Assembly (NCBI GenBank): GCA_963785755.1
Contig: CAWAXG010000075.1
Coordinates: 186,001-250,000, forward strand
DNA length: 64,000 nucleotides
Source: JACCXG01 sp963785755
GTDB lineage: Bacteria; Acidobacteriota; Vicinamibacteria; Vicinamibacterales; 2-12-FULL-66-21
Reading direction: 5' to 3'
In this document: positions 16,514 to 26,171 of the stretch, one piece after another
Numbering within the stretch: position 1 is the first letter of the stretch
Layout: every line of letters starts with the position of its first letter
The notes under the pieces: generated by a model
Seen by the model: only the letters and a program-made list of their open reading frames with translations
Databases searched by the model: none
What the model was told of the DNA's origin: nothing
Position numbers and translations under genes: made by a program

Positions 16514-18121
16514 ATGAAGCGCGTCTGCCTGGTTGCCGCCGCGATCACCGTCACGTTCTACCTTGGACTCATCGCGCAGCAGCCGCCCCCATCGTCGTTG
16601 ACGCCGGGTCCCAACCGCCGGGCCGACGAAGGCCGCGGCCCCTTCAAGACGCTGGTCGTTCGCGGCGCGATTCTCGTCGACGGCAGCGGGGCGCCACCCG
16701 TCGGCCCCGTCGACATCGTCATCGAGAACAACCGGATTCAGGCGGTTCGCAGCGCCGGTACGCCAGGCATTGCGCTTCGCGCCAACCGTCAGCCGCAGAA
16801 CGCCGAGCTCGAAATCGACGCGACCGGCATGTACGTGCTGCCGGGATTCGTCAGCCTTCACGAGCATGGCGGCGAGTCGCCGAAAAGTCCCGAAGCCGAA
16901 TACCCCTACAAGCTCTGGCTCGCGCATGGCGTAACGACGGTCGTCGGCGTTCCGCTCACCAATCACGCCCTCGCGATCAAGGAGCGCGAGCGCAGCGATC
17001 GGAACGAAATCGTCGCGCCGCGCATCGTGAATTTCCAGCGGGCGGGCTCGGGCTGGGACAAGGGCGCGGTCGAGACGCCGGAAGCGGCATTCGCGTGGGT
17101 CGAGTGGGCCGCCAAGAACGGCGTCGAAGGATTGAAGCTCGGCGCGCACCGGCCCGAGATCATGGAGGCCCTGCTCGCCGGTGCGCGGCAGTTCAAGCTT
17201 GGCTCCACGGCGCATCTGCAGCAGACCGGCGTCGCGCAGATGAACGCGCTCCAGGCCGCCAGGCTCGGACTCCGCACGGTTACGCACTTCTATGGACATT
17301 TCGAGGCGCTGCTCAAGGACTACGTCGTGCAGCCCTGGCCGCTCGACCAGGTCAACGATGACGAGCAGATGCGCTTCGGGCAGGTGGCGCGGCTGTGGGA
17401 CAAGATTCACACCCCAGGCGGTCCGGAATGGACGGCCTATCTGCAGGAGCACCGCAAGCTCGGCACCACCTTCGACCCGACGATGACGGCGTACGCCGCC
17501 GGGCGGGATGTGATGCGGATGCGGAACGCGGACTGGCACGCCAAGTACACCCTGCCGTCCCTGATGGACTTCTACACGCCGAGCCGCACCAATCACGGGT
17601 CGTACTTCTTCGACTGGTCGCTCGAAGACGAAGTCGCATGGCGGAACTTCTATCAGGTCTGGTTCCGGCTCCTGAACGACTACAAGAAGATGGGGGGCCG
17701 CGTCACGGCAAGCGCGGATGCCGCGTTCATCTACAACACCTACGGCTTCGGGAACATCCACGAGATGGAGCTGCTCCGCGAAGCCGGCTTCCATCCGCTC
17801 GAGGTGATTCAGGCGGCAACCCACAACCCTGCCAGGACCCTGTCGGAGTCCTGGGGCAAACCGATGGATCGCGGCGTCGTCCGCGCCGGCATGCTCGCCG
17901 ACATGGTGATCGTCGATCAGAACCCGCTCAGAAACCTCAAGGTGCTCTACGCCACCGGCGCGGTAAAGCTGAACGATCAGACCCGGCAGGTCGAGCGGAT
18001 CGGCGGCATCAAGTACACGATCAAGGACGGGATCGTCTACGACGCGAAGAGGCTGCTCGCCGACGTTGCGGCCATGGCAGACAAGCAGCGCGCGACCCGC
18101 AAGGTCACGTCATCACACTGA
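16514..18121 (+). CDS. Secreted amidohydrolase-superfamily enzyme
   Basis: 535 residues. The start at 16514 is chosen because GAGG lies just upstream and a signal peptide follows (MKRVCLVAAAITVTFYLGLIAQQ). Metal-dependent amidohydrolase features: an N-terminal beta-sandwich start (TLVVRGAILVDGSGAPPVGPVDIVIENNRI), then LPGFVSLHEHGGES, with the HxH pair on strand 1, and the C-terminal GMLADMVIVDQNPLRNLKVLYATG, typical of the imidazolonepropionase/prolidase-like branch. The substrate is unknown. It converges with the ADOP permease gene; a repeat-rich hairpin region lies between them. Confidence 0.85.
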   Translation: MKRVCLVAAAITVTFYLGLIAQQPPPSSLTPGPNRRADEGRGPFKTLVVRGAILVDGSGAPPVGPVDIVIENNRIQAVRSAGTPGIALRANRQPQNAELEIDATGMYVLPGFVSLHEHGGESPKSPEAEYPYKLWLAHGVTTVVGVPLTNHALAIKERERSDRNEIVAPRIVNFQRAGSGWDKGAVETPEAAFAWVEWAAKNGVEGLKLGAHRPEIMEALLAGARQFKLGSTAHLQQTGVAQMNALQAARLGLRTVTHFYGHFEALLKDYVVQPWPLDQVNDDEQMRFGQVARLWDKIHTPGGPEWTAYLQEHRKLGTTFDPTMTAYAAGRDVMRMRNADWHAKYTLPSLMDFYTPSRTNHGSYFFDWSLEDEVAWRNFYQVWFRLLNDYKKMGGRVTASADAAFIYNTYGFGNIHEMELLREAGFHPLEVIQAATHNPARTLSESWGKPMDRGVVRAGMLADMVIVDQNPLRNLKVLYATGAVKLNDQTRQVERIGGIKYTIKDGIVYDAKRLLADVAAMADKQRATRKVTSSH

Positions 18122-18129
18122 CAAGAACT

Positions 18130-18221
18130 TCGTCAGTTCAGGAGTTCAAGAGTTCAGAGGTTCAGGGGTTCAGAGGTTCGTGAACCTTTGAACTTTGAAC
18201 TTTTGAACCATTGAACCGATG
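18130..18221. terminator. Inverted array of TTCA repeats between convergent genes
   Basis: The left half is a run of GTTCAGAGGTTCA-like units, the right half is the same in reverse (TGAACCTTTGAACTTTGAAC), meeting near 18180. The RNA could fold into a long imperfect hairpin from either strand. Its place between two convergent stops (18121 and 18225) suits a bidirectional terminator. The folding is read by eye. Confidence 0.5.
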
Positions 18222-18224
18222 CGA

Positions 18225-20882
18225 TCACTCGTAGCGTAGCGCGCTCGCGGGATCTATCGCGACGGCGCGGCGGAGAGGCACGGCAGCGGCCAGCAGCGCA
18301 ACCACGCTGAGGACGAGCGTCATCATCAGATAGAGGCGCCAGTCGCCGGGCGCGACGCCGACCAGGATGCCTTCGAGCGCGCTGCCCAGCAGCCACGCCA
18401 GCATCAGGCCGGGAATCAGCCCCAACATCAGGAAGGTGCGGATCTGCTTCAGCACCAAACCCGCGACATCCGCGCGGTGCGCGCCGAGGGCCATGCGGAT
18501 GCCGATTTCGCGCGTGCGCTGCGCGAACGTATACGACACGACGCCATAGACACCGACGCCGGCCAGGAGCAGCGTCACCGTGCCCATGGCGCCGACGAAC
18601 GTGGCAACGGTGTCGAAGACGGCCGTCACGCGGTGCATCCGCTCGGACATCGTCGCGGCGTCGATGATGGGCTCGGCCGGATCCAGCGTCGCGACCGAGG
18701 CTCGGACGGTACCGAGGAGCGCGGCCGGATCGGCATCGGTACGGATAACCACCGTCATCTGCGCCCGCGGGCTCTGCGAGAACGGCACATAGACTTGCGG
18801 CTCGGGTGTGTCGGTCGGTTCGAAATTGATCACATCCTGAACGATCCCGACCACCGTCCACAGCTCCTGTGACGTGCGGCCGAGCCGCAGACGCTGGCCC
18901 AGCGGGTCTCGCGAGGCGAAATGGCGTGATGCGAGCGTCTCGTTGATCAGCGCGGTCCGAGTAGTTTCGCTGAGACCGTCCGGATCGAGAAACCGGCCGC
19001 GCTTCAGGCGGAGCCGAACCGTCTCGGCATAGCGCGGCATCACTTCGCTGACCGCTGTGACCGGGGTCTCCGCGGGTGTGGTCACTGGTTGGCCATCGAT
19101 GAAGAGCTCGCGGTGGCTGCCCTCGAAGGTGAACGGGACCAGCGAGGCCGCCGCAACGCTGCCGACGCCGGGACGCCCCGCCAGATCCGCCAGCAACCGT
19201 TCGTAGAAGTCGCGGATCGCCTCGGGCGTGGCGTACTGCTTCGAATCGAGCGACAGCTGGAACGTGAGCAGATCCGCCGGATCGAAGCCCACGTTCATCC
19301 TCGCGACGTTCCGCGCGGACTGCACCAGCAGCCCGGCGCTGATGAGGAGCGCGAGCGCCAGGGCAACCTCGGATACGAGGAGCGCGCGCCGCACCCTGGC
19401 TCCGGCACGGCCCACGGTCGCTCTCGCGGTGGACTCGCGAAGGTCGCGATTGACGTCGGACTTCGTACCGGTCCACGCTGGAAGCAGTCCGAAGAGCACA
19501 CCGCACAGCGCACCCATCGCCACCGCGAAGGCCATCACTGCGCCATCGATTGTCAGCACGCCGTATCTGCGAAGATACTGACGGTTGTCCGGCGGAATCG
19601 ACTCCGTTACCCAATTGACGCCGTACACGGCCAGCAGCGCGCCAATCACGCTCGCGGTGACGAAGAGCAGCACGTGCTCGACCAGCCACTGCCGGATGAT
19701 CGCGGCGCGTGACGCGCCCAGCGCCAACCTCACCGCCAGTTCCTGCCTGCGCGTCGTCGTTCGCGCGAGCATGACGTTCGTCACGTTCACGCACGCGATG
19801 ACCAGCACGCAGACGACCATCGCAAACAAGACCGGGACCACGAACCCGGCGTCATGGTGGAGGCGTACTTCCTCGGCCAGGCTGATGACTCTGGCGCTCC
19901 GTCTGCTGTTCGTCTCGGGATGGTCTTTCGCGAGTTGCCGGGCGATCGCCGTGACTTCCTCGCGCGCCTGTGCGACGGTGTGCCCTTGCCGGAGACGACC
20001 CAGGCCAAGGATCGAGCGGGGCCGCCGGTTCACCAGCTCTTCGGGCGTGAGGATCAGCGGCCGCCACACCTCGACCCGGCCGAGGAGCGTGAACTGGAAG
20101 TCCGCGGGAAGAACCCCGATGACCGTGTGTTCGAAACCGTCGAGACGGATGGTCTGACCGATCACGTCCACGGCGGCGCCAAATCGTTCGCGCGCCAGCC
20201 GGTCGCTGATGATCGCGAGTCCGGCCGGCCCGCTCTGACCGTCGGCGGCGTCGAACACGCGGCCGCTCGCCGTCTGAACGCCCAACAGCCGGAAAAAGTT
20301 CGGCGTCGCCTGCGCGCCGCGGAGGCGCTCGGGCCGATCTCCACCGGTGATCCGGACGTCGGAGCGCCGATAGGCCGCCAGCTCCGCGAATGCCCGTGCG
20401 CCGCGTTCCCAGTCGCGGAAATCCGCCGGATTGATGCCCCCGTAGTTTCCTGACACCGGGTCGAGATGGCGAAGATCGACGAGCTCGTCGGGGCGTGAGA
20501 ATGGCAGGGGGTCGAGAATCCACGCCTTCGTCATCGTGAAGGTCATAGTCGGCCCCGCGACGCCGAGCGCGATCGTGATCAGCGAGACGACCGTAAACCC
20601 CGGGCTGCGCCGCAGCATGCGCCCGGCATACCGGAGATCCCGGACGACGTGCTCGAACGCCGGCACGCCGCGCTGATCGCGGTATCGCTCTTTCAACGAT
20701 TCGACGCCGCCAAGTTTGATCAACGCCGCACGCCGTGCCGCGTCGGGCGTCAAGCCTCGCCGGAGGTTGTCCTCGACGTGCATCTCGAGGTGGCTCGTGA
20801 GCTCGTCGGCGAGGTCCCGTTCCTGCCGCCGCCTGTGCAACAGGCTGCCGGCCCGCACCATCCACGCGCGAAGGCGCCTCAT
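18225..20882 (-). CDS. ADOP-family duplicated ABC permease (MacB-like)
   Basis: 885 residues from ATG 20882 (GGAGAG just upstream). A longer open frame exists, but its extra N-terminus is encoded by the triple repeat at 20898-20969. Domains in order: a permease prefix domain (about 1-65, RRRQERDLADELTSHLEMH), TM1 near 85-110, a MacB periplasmic core, an FtsX-type bundle (about 370-500), a second MacB core, and a second FtsX bundle (about 760-870) ending PLRRAVAIDPASALRYE. This is the acidobacterial duplicated orphan permease layout: two FtsX halves in one chain and no ATPase gene next to it. The substrate is unknown. Confidence 0.88.
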   Translation of the reverse strand: MRRLRAWMVRAGSLLHRRRQERDLADELTSHLEMHVEDNLRRGLTPDAARRAALIKLGGVESLKERYRDQRGVPAFEHVVRDLRYAGRMLRRSPGFTVVSLITIALGVAGPTMTFTMTKAWILDPLPFSRPDELVDLRHLDPVSGNYGGINPADFRDWERGARAFAELAAYRRSDVRITGGDRPERLRGAQATPNFFRLLGVQTASGRVFDAADGQSGPAGLAIISDRLARERFGAAVDVIGQTIRLDGFEHTVIGVLPADFQFTLLGRVEVWRPLILTPEELVNRRPRSILGLGRLRQGHTVAQAREEVTAIARQLAKDHPETNSRRSARVISLAEEVRLHHDAGFVVPVLFAMVVCVLVIACVNVTNVMLARTTTRRQELAVRLALGASRAAIIRQWLVEHVLLFVTASVIGALLAVYGVNWVTESIPPDNRQYLRRYGVLTIDGAVMAFAVAMGALCGVLFGLLPAWTGTKSDVNRDLRESTARATVGRAGARVRRALLVSEVALALALLISAGLLVQSARNVARMNVGFDPADLLTFQLSLDSKQYATPEAIRDFYERLLADLAGRPGVGSVAAASLVPFTFEGSHRELFIDGQPVTTPAETPVTAVSEVMPRYAETVRLRLKRGRFLDPDGLSETTRTALINETLASRHFASRDPLGQRLRLGRTSQELWTVVGIVQDVINFEPTDTPEPQVYVPFSQSPRAQMTVVIRTDADPAALLGTVRASVATLDPAEPIIDAATMSERMHRVTAVFDTVATFVGAMGTVTLLLAGVGVYGVVSYTFAQRTREIGIRMALGAHRADVAGLVLKQIRTFLMLGLIPGLMLAWLLGSALEGILVGVAPGDWRLYLMMTLVLSVVALLAAAVPLRRAVAIDPASALRYE

Positions 20883-20897
20883 CTCGACTCTCCTCTC

Positions 20898-20969
20898 CCC
20901 TTCGACAGGCTCAGGGCAGGTCCCTTCGACAGGCTCAGGGCAGGTCCCTTCGACAAGCTCAGGGCAGGC
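20898..20969. repeat. Three 24-bp direct repeats (CCCTTCGACAGGCTCAGGGC type)
   Basis: Units at 20898-20921, 20922-20945 and 20946-20969. The first two are identical and the third differs at two positions. Each contains the partial palindrome CCCTTCGACAGGCTCAGGG. Read on the minus strand they encode PEPVEG/PELVEG peptides, which are familiar products of a dispersed repeat in many GC-rich environmental genomes (from memory). They lie 15 bp upstream of the permease start. Confidence 0.9.
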
Positions 20970-21019
20970 GGCGAACTCCCGACTTCCTATGGCAAGCCCA
21001 TACGAGCCTCTCACAAGTC

Positions 21020-21036
21020 ATATTGGAAGGCAATAT
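21020..21036. promoter_or_regulatory. Palindrome ATATTG-N5-CAATAT between divergent permease genes
   Basis: A perfect 6-5-6 inverted repeat (ATATTG GAAGG CAATAT) in the 319-bp divergent intergenic region. It shares the TTG-N5-CAA core and the 17-bp geometry with a palindrome upstream of padR (44481-44497), so it is a candidate PadR-type operator. This is inference from two sites only. Confidence 0.4.
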
Positions 21037-21201
21037 AAGAAGTCCTGTCCACGGCCATGAGGCAGAGTTGGAGATCGATTTCGTGGTTATCTGTCCGACT
21101 GAGGCGCAGCACCCGAGCGGACGGACGATCATGTCGCGGACGCGCCGGCCGTTTGCCAGAAACCGACAAACGAAAATCCGGAGACCTGCGTCTAATCCCC
21201 C

Positions 21202-23670
21202 ATGGTTGAAGCATTTGTCAAAGATCTGAAGCATTCCTTGCGCATGTTCGCGCAGAGCCCCGCGTTCACCCTGGCGGCGATCGCGGCGCTCACGCTCGGC
21301 ATCGGCGCGAACACGGCAATATTCTCGGTCGTCAATGCCGTCCTGCTGAAGCCGCTCGACTTCCCAGATCCCGATCGCATCGTGCTGTTCATGACGACCT
21401 CCCCGCAGGGGCAGGGTCAGGCGGCGTCGCCCGCGAAGTTCCAGCACTTCCGTCAACAGCACGAAGTCGTCCAGGATGTCGCGGCCTACCGGACCGGCAT
21501 CGTCAACTACACGGGCGGCACGTTCCCGGAACAGCTGCGTTCAGGACAGGTGTCAGTGGATTTCTTCAAGCTCTTCGGCGCGCCGGTGCTGCGCGGGCGC
21601 ACCTTCACCGAAGCTGAAGACACGCCGGACGCCGAGAACGTCATCGTGATCAGCCAGCGATTCTGGGAAACCCGCTTCAATCGCGCCGAGGACATCATCG
21701 GCAAGACGATTTCACTCAGCGGCGAGCCCCATTCGGTGATCGGCGTGCTCGGCGAGTTCGACTTCAGCGACCTCGGCGGACCGACGCCGCAGGTCTGGAC
21801 GCCCTTCAAGCTCCCGGTCATCACCAACGACCAGGGACACTACTTCCAGTCTGCCGGCCGCCTCAAAGCCGCAGTCGCGCTCGACCAGGCGAAGGTTCGG
21901 CTGCAGGCCTCCGCCGACGACTACCGCCGCAAGTATCCGAACGGGCTCGGGCCGAACGGTGGGTTCAGCGTCCAGCCGGTCCGCGAAGCGCTTGCGAGAA
22001 ACGTGCGGTCCTCGCTGCTCGTCCTCGGCGGCGCCGTCAGCTTCGTCCTCCTGATCGCCTGTTCGAACGTCGCGAACCTGCTGCTCGTCCGGGCGACCGG
22101 CCGCCGCAGGGAAATTGCGATCCGGGCGGCGATTGGCGGATCGCGCGGGCGCATCATCCGGCAGCTGCTGACCGAGAGCGTGCTGCTGTCGGTCGCTGGC
22201 GGCGTGCTGGGACTCATCCTCGGCGTGCTCGGCATCAAGGCGCTGCTGTCGGTCAATACGGCGGGGCTCCCCCGCGTCGGCGAGTTCGGAGCGGCGGTCG
22301 GGGTCGACTGGAGGGTCGTCGGCTTTGCCTTCGCGATCTCTCTCGGCACCGGCGTGCTCTTCGGCTTGATACCAGCGCTGCAGAGCTCGAAAACGGACCT
22401 CACCTCCACGCTCAAGGAAAGCAGCGGCCGATCGGGGACCGGATTCCGCCAGAACAAGGCGCGGTCGATCCTGGTTGTCACCGAAGTCGCGCTGGCTCTC
22501 GTGCTCTTGATCGGCTCGGCCCTGCTCATCCGCACGGCGATCAATCTCACCCGCGTCGATCCCGGGTTCGATGCCAGCAACGTGCTGACGATGAGGATGT
22601 CGTTGACGGGACCGGAGTATCAGAACGCTCAACGGGTGCAGCAACTGATTCAAAGCGGCGTCGAGCGGGTCCGTGCGCTTCCCGGCGTCGTCGACGTCAG
22701 CGCCACGTGCTGCGTCCCGTTGCAGGGAGGCTACGGCCTGCCGTTCACGATCGTCGGACGGGCGGTGGATGGCCCGGGGCCCTATCACGGCGGCGGCGGC
22801 TGGATGACCGTGTCGCCGCGCTACTTCGAGGTGTTCAAGATTCCGCTCAAGCGTGGACGTACCTTCGACGACCGCGATAACAGTTCGGCGCCGCCCGTGG
22901 CGATCATCAACGAAGCGATGGCGCGGCAGTACTGGTCCAAGGGCGATCCGCTCAACGAGCGGCTGGTCATCGGGCGCGGTGTGATGCGCGAGTTCGCCGG
23001 GGAGCGGGAGCGCCAGATCGTCGGCGTCATCGCCGATACGCGCGACGGCGGCCTCAACAACAATCCCGGTCCGATGATGTTCATTCCGCAACCGCAGGTG
23101 CCCGACCCGGTCAACGTGCTGAATCTGCGGCTGTCGCCGATGGCCTGGGTCGTCCGGACGCAGACCGAGCCGTTGTCGATGAGCAATGCGATTCAGGAAC
23201 AACTGCGGCAGGCGACGGGCCTGCCGGTCTCGGAAGTCCGCTCGATGTCCGAGGTCGTGTCCCGATCGGTGTCACGGCAGAAATTCAACATGTGGCTGAT
23301 GACGGTGTTCGGCTTCTCGGCGCTGCTGCTCGCCGCGATCGGGATCTACGGCCTGATGGCGTACTCGGTCGAACAGCGCACCCAGGAAATCGGCATTCGC
23401 CTCGCGCTCGGGGCACAGGCGTCCCAGGTGAAGAACATGGTCGTTCGACAGGGCATGACTCTCGCCATCGTCGGCGTCGCCATCGGCCTCGCCGCGGCGT
23501 TCGGCCTGGCGCGCTTCATCGCGACCTTCCTGTTCGGCGTCGGAAAATGGGACCCTGTCGTGTTCGTGGCCGTTCCCGGCGTGTTGACGCTGGTCGCACT
23601 GATCGCGGTCTGGCTGCCGGCGCGCCGCGCGAGCCGCGTCGATCCGATCCTCGCGCTGCGCTATGAGTGA
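21202..23670 (+). CDS. ADOP-family duplicated ABC permease (MacB-like)
   Basis: 822 residues. It lacks the prefix domain of its divergent partner and starts directly with KDLKHSLRMFAQSPAFTLAAIAALTLGIGANTAIFSVVNAVLLKPL, the characteristic ADOP N-terminal helix. A MacB-like periplasmic core follows, then the first FtsX bundle (about 270-410), a second core, and the second bundle (about 695-810), ending PARRASRVDPILALRYE. No ATPase gene is adjacent. The ATG at 21202 has no clear Shine-Dalgarno sequence. The stop is 19 bp from the convergent GH31 gene. Transport substrate unknown. Confidence 0.88.
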   Translation: MVEAFVKDLKHSLRMFAQSPAFTLAAIAALTLGIGANTAIFSVVNAVLLKPLDFPDPDRIVLFMTTSPQGQGQAASPAKFQHFRQQHEVVQDVAAYRTGIVNYTGGTFPEQLRSGQVSVDFFKLFGAPVLRGRTFTEAEDTPDAENVIVISQRFWETRFNRAEDIIGKTISLSGEPHSVIGVLGEFDFSDLGGPTPQVWTPFKLPVITNDQGHYFQSAGRLKAAVALDQAKVRLQASADDYRRKYPNGLGPNGGFSVQPVREALARNVRSSLLVLGGAVSFVLLIACSNVANLLLVRATGRRREIAIRAAIGGSRGRIIRQLLTESVLLSVAGGVLGLILGVLGIKALLSVNTAGLPRVGEFGAAVGVDWRVVGFAFAISLGTGVLFGLIPALQSSKTDLTSTLKESSGRSGTGFRQNKARSILVVTEVALALVLLIGSALLIRTAINLTRVDPGFDASNVLTMRMSLTGPEYQNAQRVQQLIQSGVERVRALPGVVDVSATCCVPLQGGYGLPFTIVGRAVDGPGPYHGGGGWMTVSPRYFEVFKIPLKRGRTFDDRDNSSAPPVAIINEAMARQYWSKGDPLNERLVIGRGVMREFAGERERQIVGVIADTRDGGLNNNPGPMMFIPQPQVPDPVNVLNLRLSPMAWVVRTQTEPLSMSNAIQEQLRQATGLPVSEVRSMSEVVSRSVSRQKFNMWLMTVFGFSALLLAAIGIYGLMAYSVEQRTQEIGIRLALGAQASQVKNMVVRQGMTLAIVGVAIGLAAAFGLARFIATFLFGVGKWDPVVFVAVPGVLTLVALIAVWLPARRASRVDPILALRYE

Positions 23671-23688
23671 GCCTCGCTCCCCAGTGCG

Positions 23689-25959
23689 CTACAGCTTCAG
23701 CTCGATCATCTTTCCTTCGAAGACCACGTCGCGCGTGGTCTTCGAACCGGCGAGCCGGATTTGCATCGGCCGTTTCGCCGGCGGCAACATGCGCGATCCC
23801 GGCGCAAGGCGCATCGTGAGCTGACGCGTCGAATCACGCCACGTCATCGCGATGCGCATGAACTCCCCTTTCCGGTAATCGAACGACCGGCCATCGTCTT
23901 CGTACAGCGTGAACGACCCGTCAGCGCCCGGAAAGACGACGACCGTGGATGGGTCGGCGACCTGCTGGTCGACGTACTCCTTCACCGGAGCGAGCGGCAG
24001 GATCGTGCCGGCGCGGACGTGCAGCGGCATCGTCTCCAGATCGACCTTGCGCTCGATCTCACGACCGCCGTCGAGCCGCTCTTCGGTCCAGTAGTCGAAC
24101 CACGAACCTTTCGGCAGATACAGGCGGCGCGCGGTAGCCCCCTTCTCCACGACCGGCGACACGAGCAGGTCGCGGCCCCAGAGGAACTGATCGCCGCGAG
24201 CCGTGGCAACCGGATCGTCGGGATAGTGGAGCCACAGGCTGCGGATCATCGGCAGACCGGTCTCGCAGCATTCCTTCGCGGCCGTATACGTGTAGGGCAG
24301 CAGCTTGTAACGCAGCTCGAGATATTTGCGGAGGATTGGCTCGACCTGCGGATTCTTCAGCTCGGCCGGATCGGGATGACCGGCCCCGCCCGTGTAGTTC
24401 CGGATCTCCTCGTGTCCCAGCTTTCCGGTGTTCCAGCCCCACGGAAGCCGCAAGTGCCACGTCCTGCCATGGGCGCGGAACGACGGGCAGAACGTCCCGA
24501 ACTGGAACCACCGGACGTGGAGCTCGCCGGTGTACTCCGGCGTCGGCACGAATCCGCCGATGTCGGTGCCCCAGAACGGAATCCCCGACAACCCGGTGTT
24601 CACGGCGACTGGAACGTGAGTTTTCAGGGTCTCCCACGTCGAATAGACGTCGCCCGACCAGAGAAACGCTCCGTAGCGCTGCATGCCGACGTACCCATTG
24701 CGATGCAGCGCGAAGGGACGCTCGTTGGATCGGTAGCGCTGTGGACCTTCCCAGTACATGCGGATGCGTGCGAGCCGGGATGGCGCGTCCAGCCCGTCGC
24801 CCTGGTCCGGCCACCAGCCATCGACGCCGAGATCCATCAGCGGCTTGTGATACGGCCAGTAGCATTCAACGGCGCGATCTTCAGGCCAGCGATCGTCCTT
24901 CGTCCGGCCGCTCGGCACTTCTTTCTCGGGCGTGCAGGCACCCGCGGCGGCTCCGCTCATCCGGCGTCCTTCGATGACGATGTGCAGCACGACCTTGTAG
25001 TGCAGCGCATGAAGATCGTCGACGCCCTTCTTCGGGTCGGGGAAATTCTCGGGCTTCCAGGCGAACTCTCCGTTTCGCGTGTTCCAGCCGGAGGGTGTGA
25101 ACTCGGTGCCGAGATAAATCAGTGCGTCGCACGGGAGCTTCTTCTCCCGGAACGTCCGGGCGACCCACATCACCTCGTCCGGGCCCGACAGCGTGCGATG
25201 CGACTGCATGTAGCCGAACGACCACAACGGCGGAAGCTCCGCATGACCGGTGATGCGCGCGTACTCGCCGACGATCACCTTCGGATCGGATGACGCGATG
25301 ACGAAGACGTCGAGCGGGAGCGGTTCGCCCGACGGCGTCAGCTTGCCGTCTGCCCCGCTGAAGTCGAACGAACCCAGCGGGTGATGAATGAACATGCCCC
25401 AGCCGTCAGTCCCCGCGAGCCACTGGATCGGGACCCGGCCGCCGTGCGTCCGCAGCTGATATCCCCCCTGCCCGTTGCGCATGCGATCGACGGATCCCTT
25501 GCGATCGAACTGCGGGCCGCCTTCGCCGAGTCCGAGCAGCGGTCCCTTGGGCAGCGCGAAGCTCACGCCTGGCTGTTCCGCATCGAGCACGAGCCGCTGC
25601 ACGGGACTGCCGTCCGCTTTCTCGATGTGAATCGTCGGCGGATCGGCGGTGTAGCGGACGACCAGATTGCCGCTTTTGATCGCCTTGAGCTGATCGACGT
25701 CGCGCCCGCGCGCCAGAGGTTTCGCGTCGGCGGCCTGGACGAGCGCGCCATCTTCCGGAACGCCGCCCGTCCCGGCAATCGCCGCAGCGGTCAGGCGGAC
25801 GGTGTGCGGTCCCAGGAAGCTCACGGCAACCTCGACCGGCATCCCCGCGATCCGTATCGGAGTGCGCTGGCCGCGGAGGACGCCGCCAGCGAGCACGACG
25901 CCCGCCCCGGCGGTTCCAATCTGCTTCAGGGCTTCCCGACGTGAGAGGGAGTGCGGCAT
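23689..25959 (-). CDS. Tat-exported glycoside hydrolase family 31
   Basis: 756 residues. The N-terminus MPHSLSRREALKQIGTAGAGVVLAGG has the SRRxxLK twin-arginine motif and a hydrophobic core. GH31 hallmarks: LPPLWSFGYMQSHRTL, a WWPDQGDG segment at the position of the family WxDM nucleophile region, the acid/base region GDVYSTWETL, and GIPFWGTDIGGF. C-terminal beta domains follow (DVFEGKMIELKL at the end). GH31 enzymes are alpha-glucosidases, alpha-xylosidases or related retaining enzymes; the specificity is not decidable here. It is divergent from the S9 peptidase and convergent with the permease. Confidence 0.88.
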   Translation of the reverse strand: MPHSLSRREALKQIGTAGAGVVLAGGVLRGQRTPIRIAGMPVEVAVSFLGPHTVRLTAAAIAGTGGVPEDGALVQAADAKPLARGRDVDQLKAIKSGNLVVRYTADPPTIHIEKADGSPVQRLVLDAEQPGVSFALPKGPLLGLGEGGPQFDRKGSVDRMRNGQGGYQLRTHGGRVPIQWLAGTDGWGMFIHHPLGSFDFSGADGKLTPSGEPLPLDVFVIASSDPKVIVGEYARITGHAELPPLWSFGYMQSHRTLSGPDEVMWVARTFREKKLPCDALIYLGTEFTPSGWNTRNGEFAWKPENFPDPKKGVDDLHALHYKVVLHIVIEGRRMSGAAAGACTPEKEVPSGRTKDDRWPEDRAVECYWPYHKPLMDLGVDGWWPDQGDGLDAPSRLARIRMYWEGPQRYRSNERPFALHRNGYVGMQRYGAFLWSGDVYSTWETLKTHVPVAVNTGLSGIPFWGTDIGGFVPTPEYTGELHVRWFQFGTFCPSFRAHGRTWHLRLPWGWNTGKLGHEEIRNYTGGAGHPDPAELKNPQVEPILRKYLELRYKLLPYTYTAAKECCETGLPMIRSLWLHYPDDPVATARGDQFLWGRDLLVSPVVEKGATARRLYLPKGSWFDYWTEERLDGGREIERKVDLETMPLHVRAGTILPLAPVKEYVDQQVADPSTVVVFPGADGSFTLYEDDGRSFDYRKGEFMRIAMTWRDSTRQLTMRLAPGSRMLPPAKRPMQIRLAGSKTTRDVVFEGKMIELKL

Positions 25960-26027
25960 GGCGGAATGCTAGTGGAGTTAGTGGTCGCGGTTACACCGTT
26001 TTTTCGGCGGCCCTCAGAAAACACGGA

Positions 26028-26062
26028 TTGCGCTTCGCGCCGTCGTGCCGCGCGAAGCGCAA
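26028..26062. promoter_or_regulatory. 13-bp perfect inverted repeat between divergent GH31 and S9 genes
   Basis: TTGCGCTTCGCGC - 9 nt - GCGCGAAGCGCAA, a perfect 13-bp stem, centred ~127 bp upstream of the S9 start and ~86 bp upstream of the GH31 start. It could be an operator for a dimeric regulator, an mRNA hairpin or a REP element; no T-run follows. Confidence 0.55.
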
Positions 26063-26171
26063 CTCGGTATTTCATCCAGTTGGAAGCCGGAGATTGGGAG
26101 TTAATGCATTCGTTGGCATAATACCGCCCGTTGCGCCCGACTGAGCGCCGTTCGAATTCCGGGAGATCCGC

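Noticed and set aside
18130..18221. Attachment site or transposon end
   Set aside because: No integrase, transposase or target duplication nearby; the simple-repeat structure fits a terminator-like hairpin better.
20898..20969. CRISPR-like array
   Set aside because: Repeats are directly adjacent with no spacers, and only three units exist.
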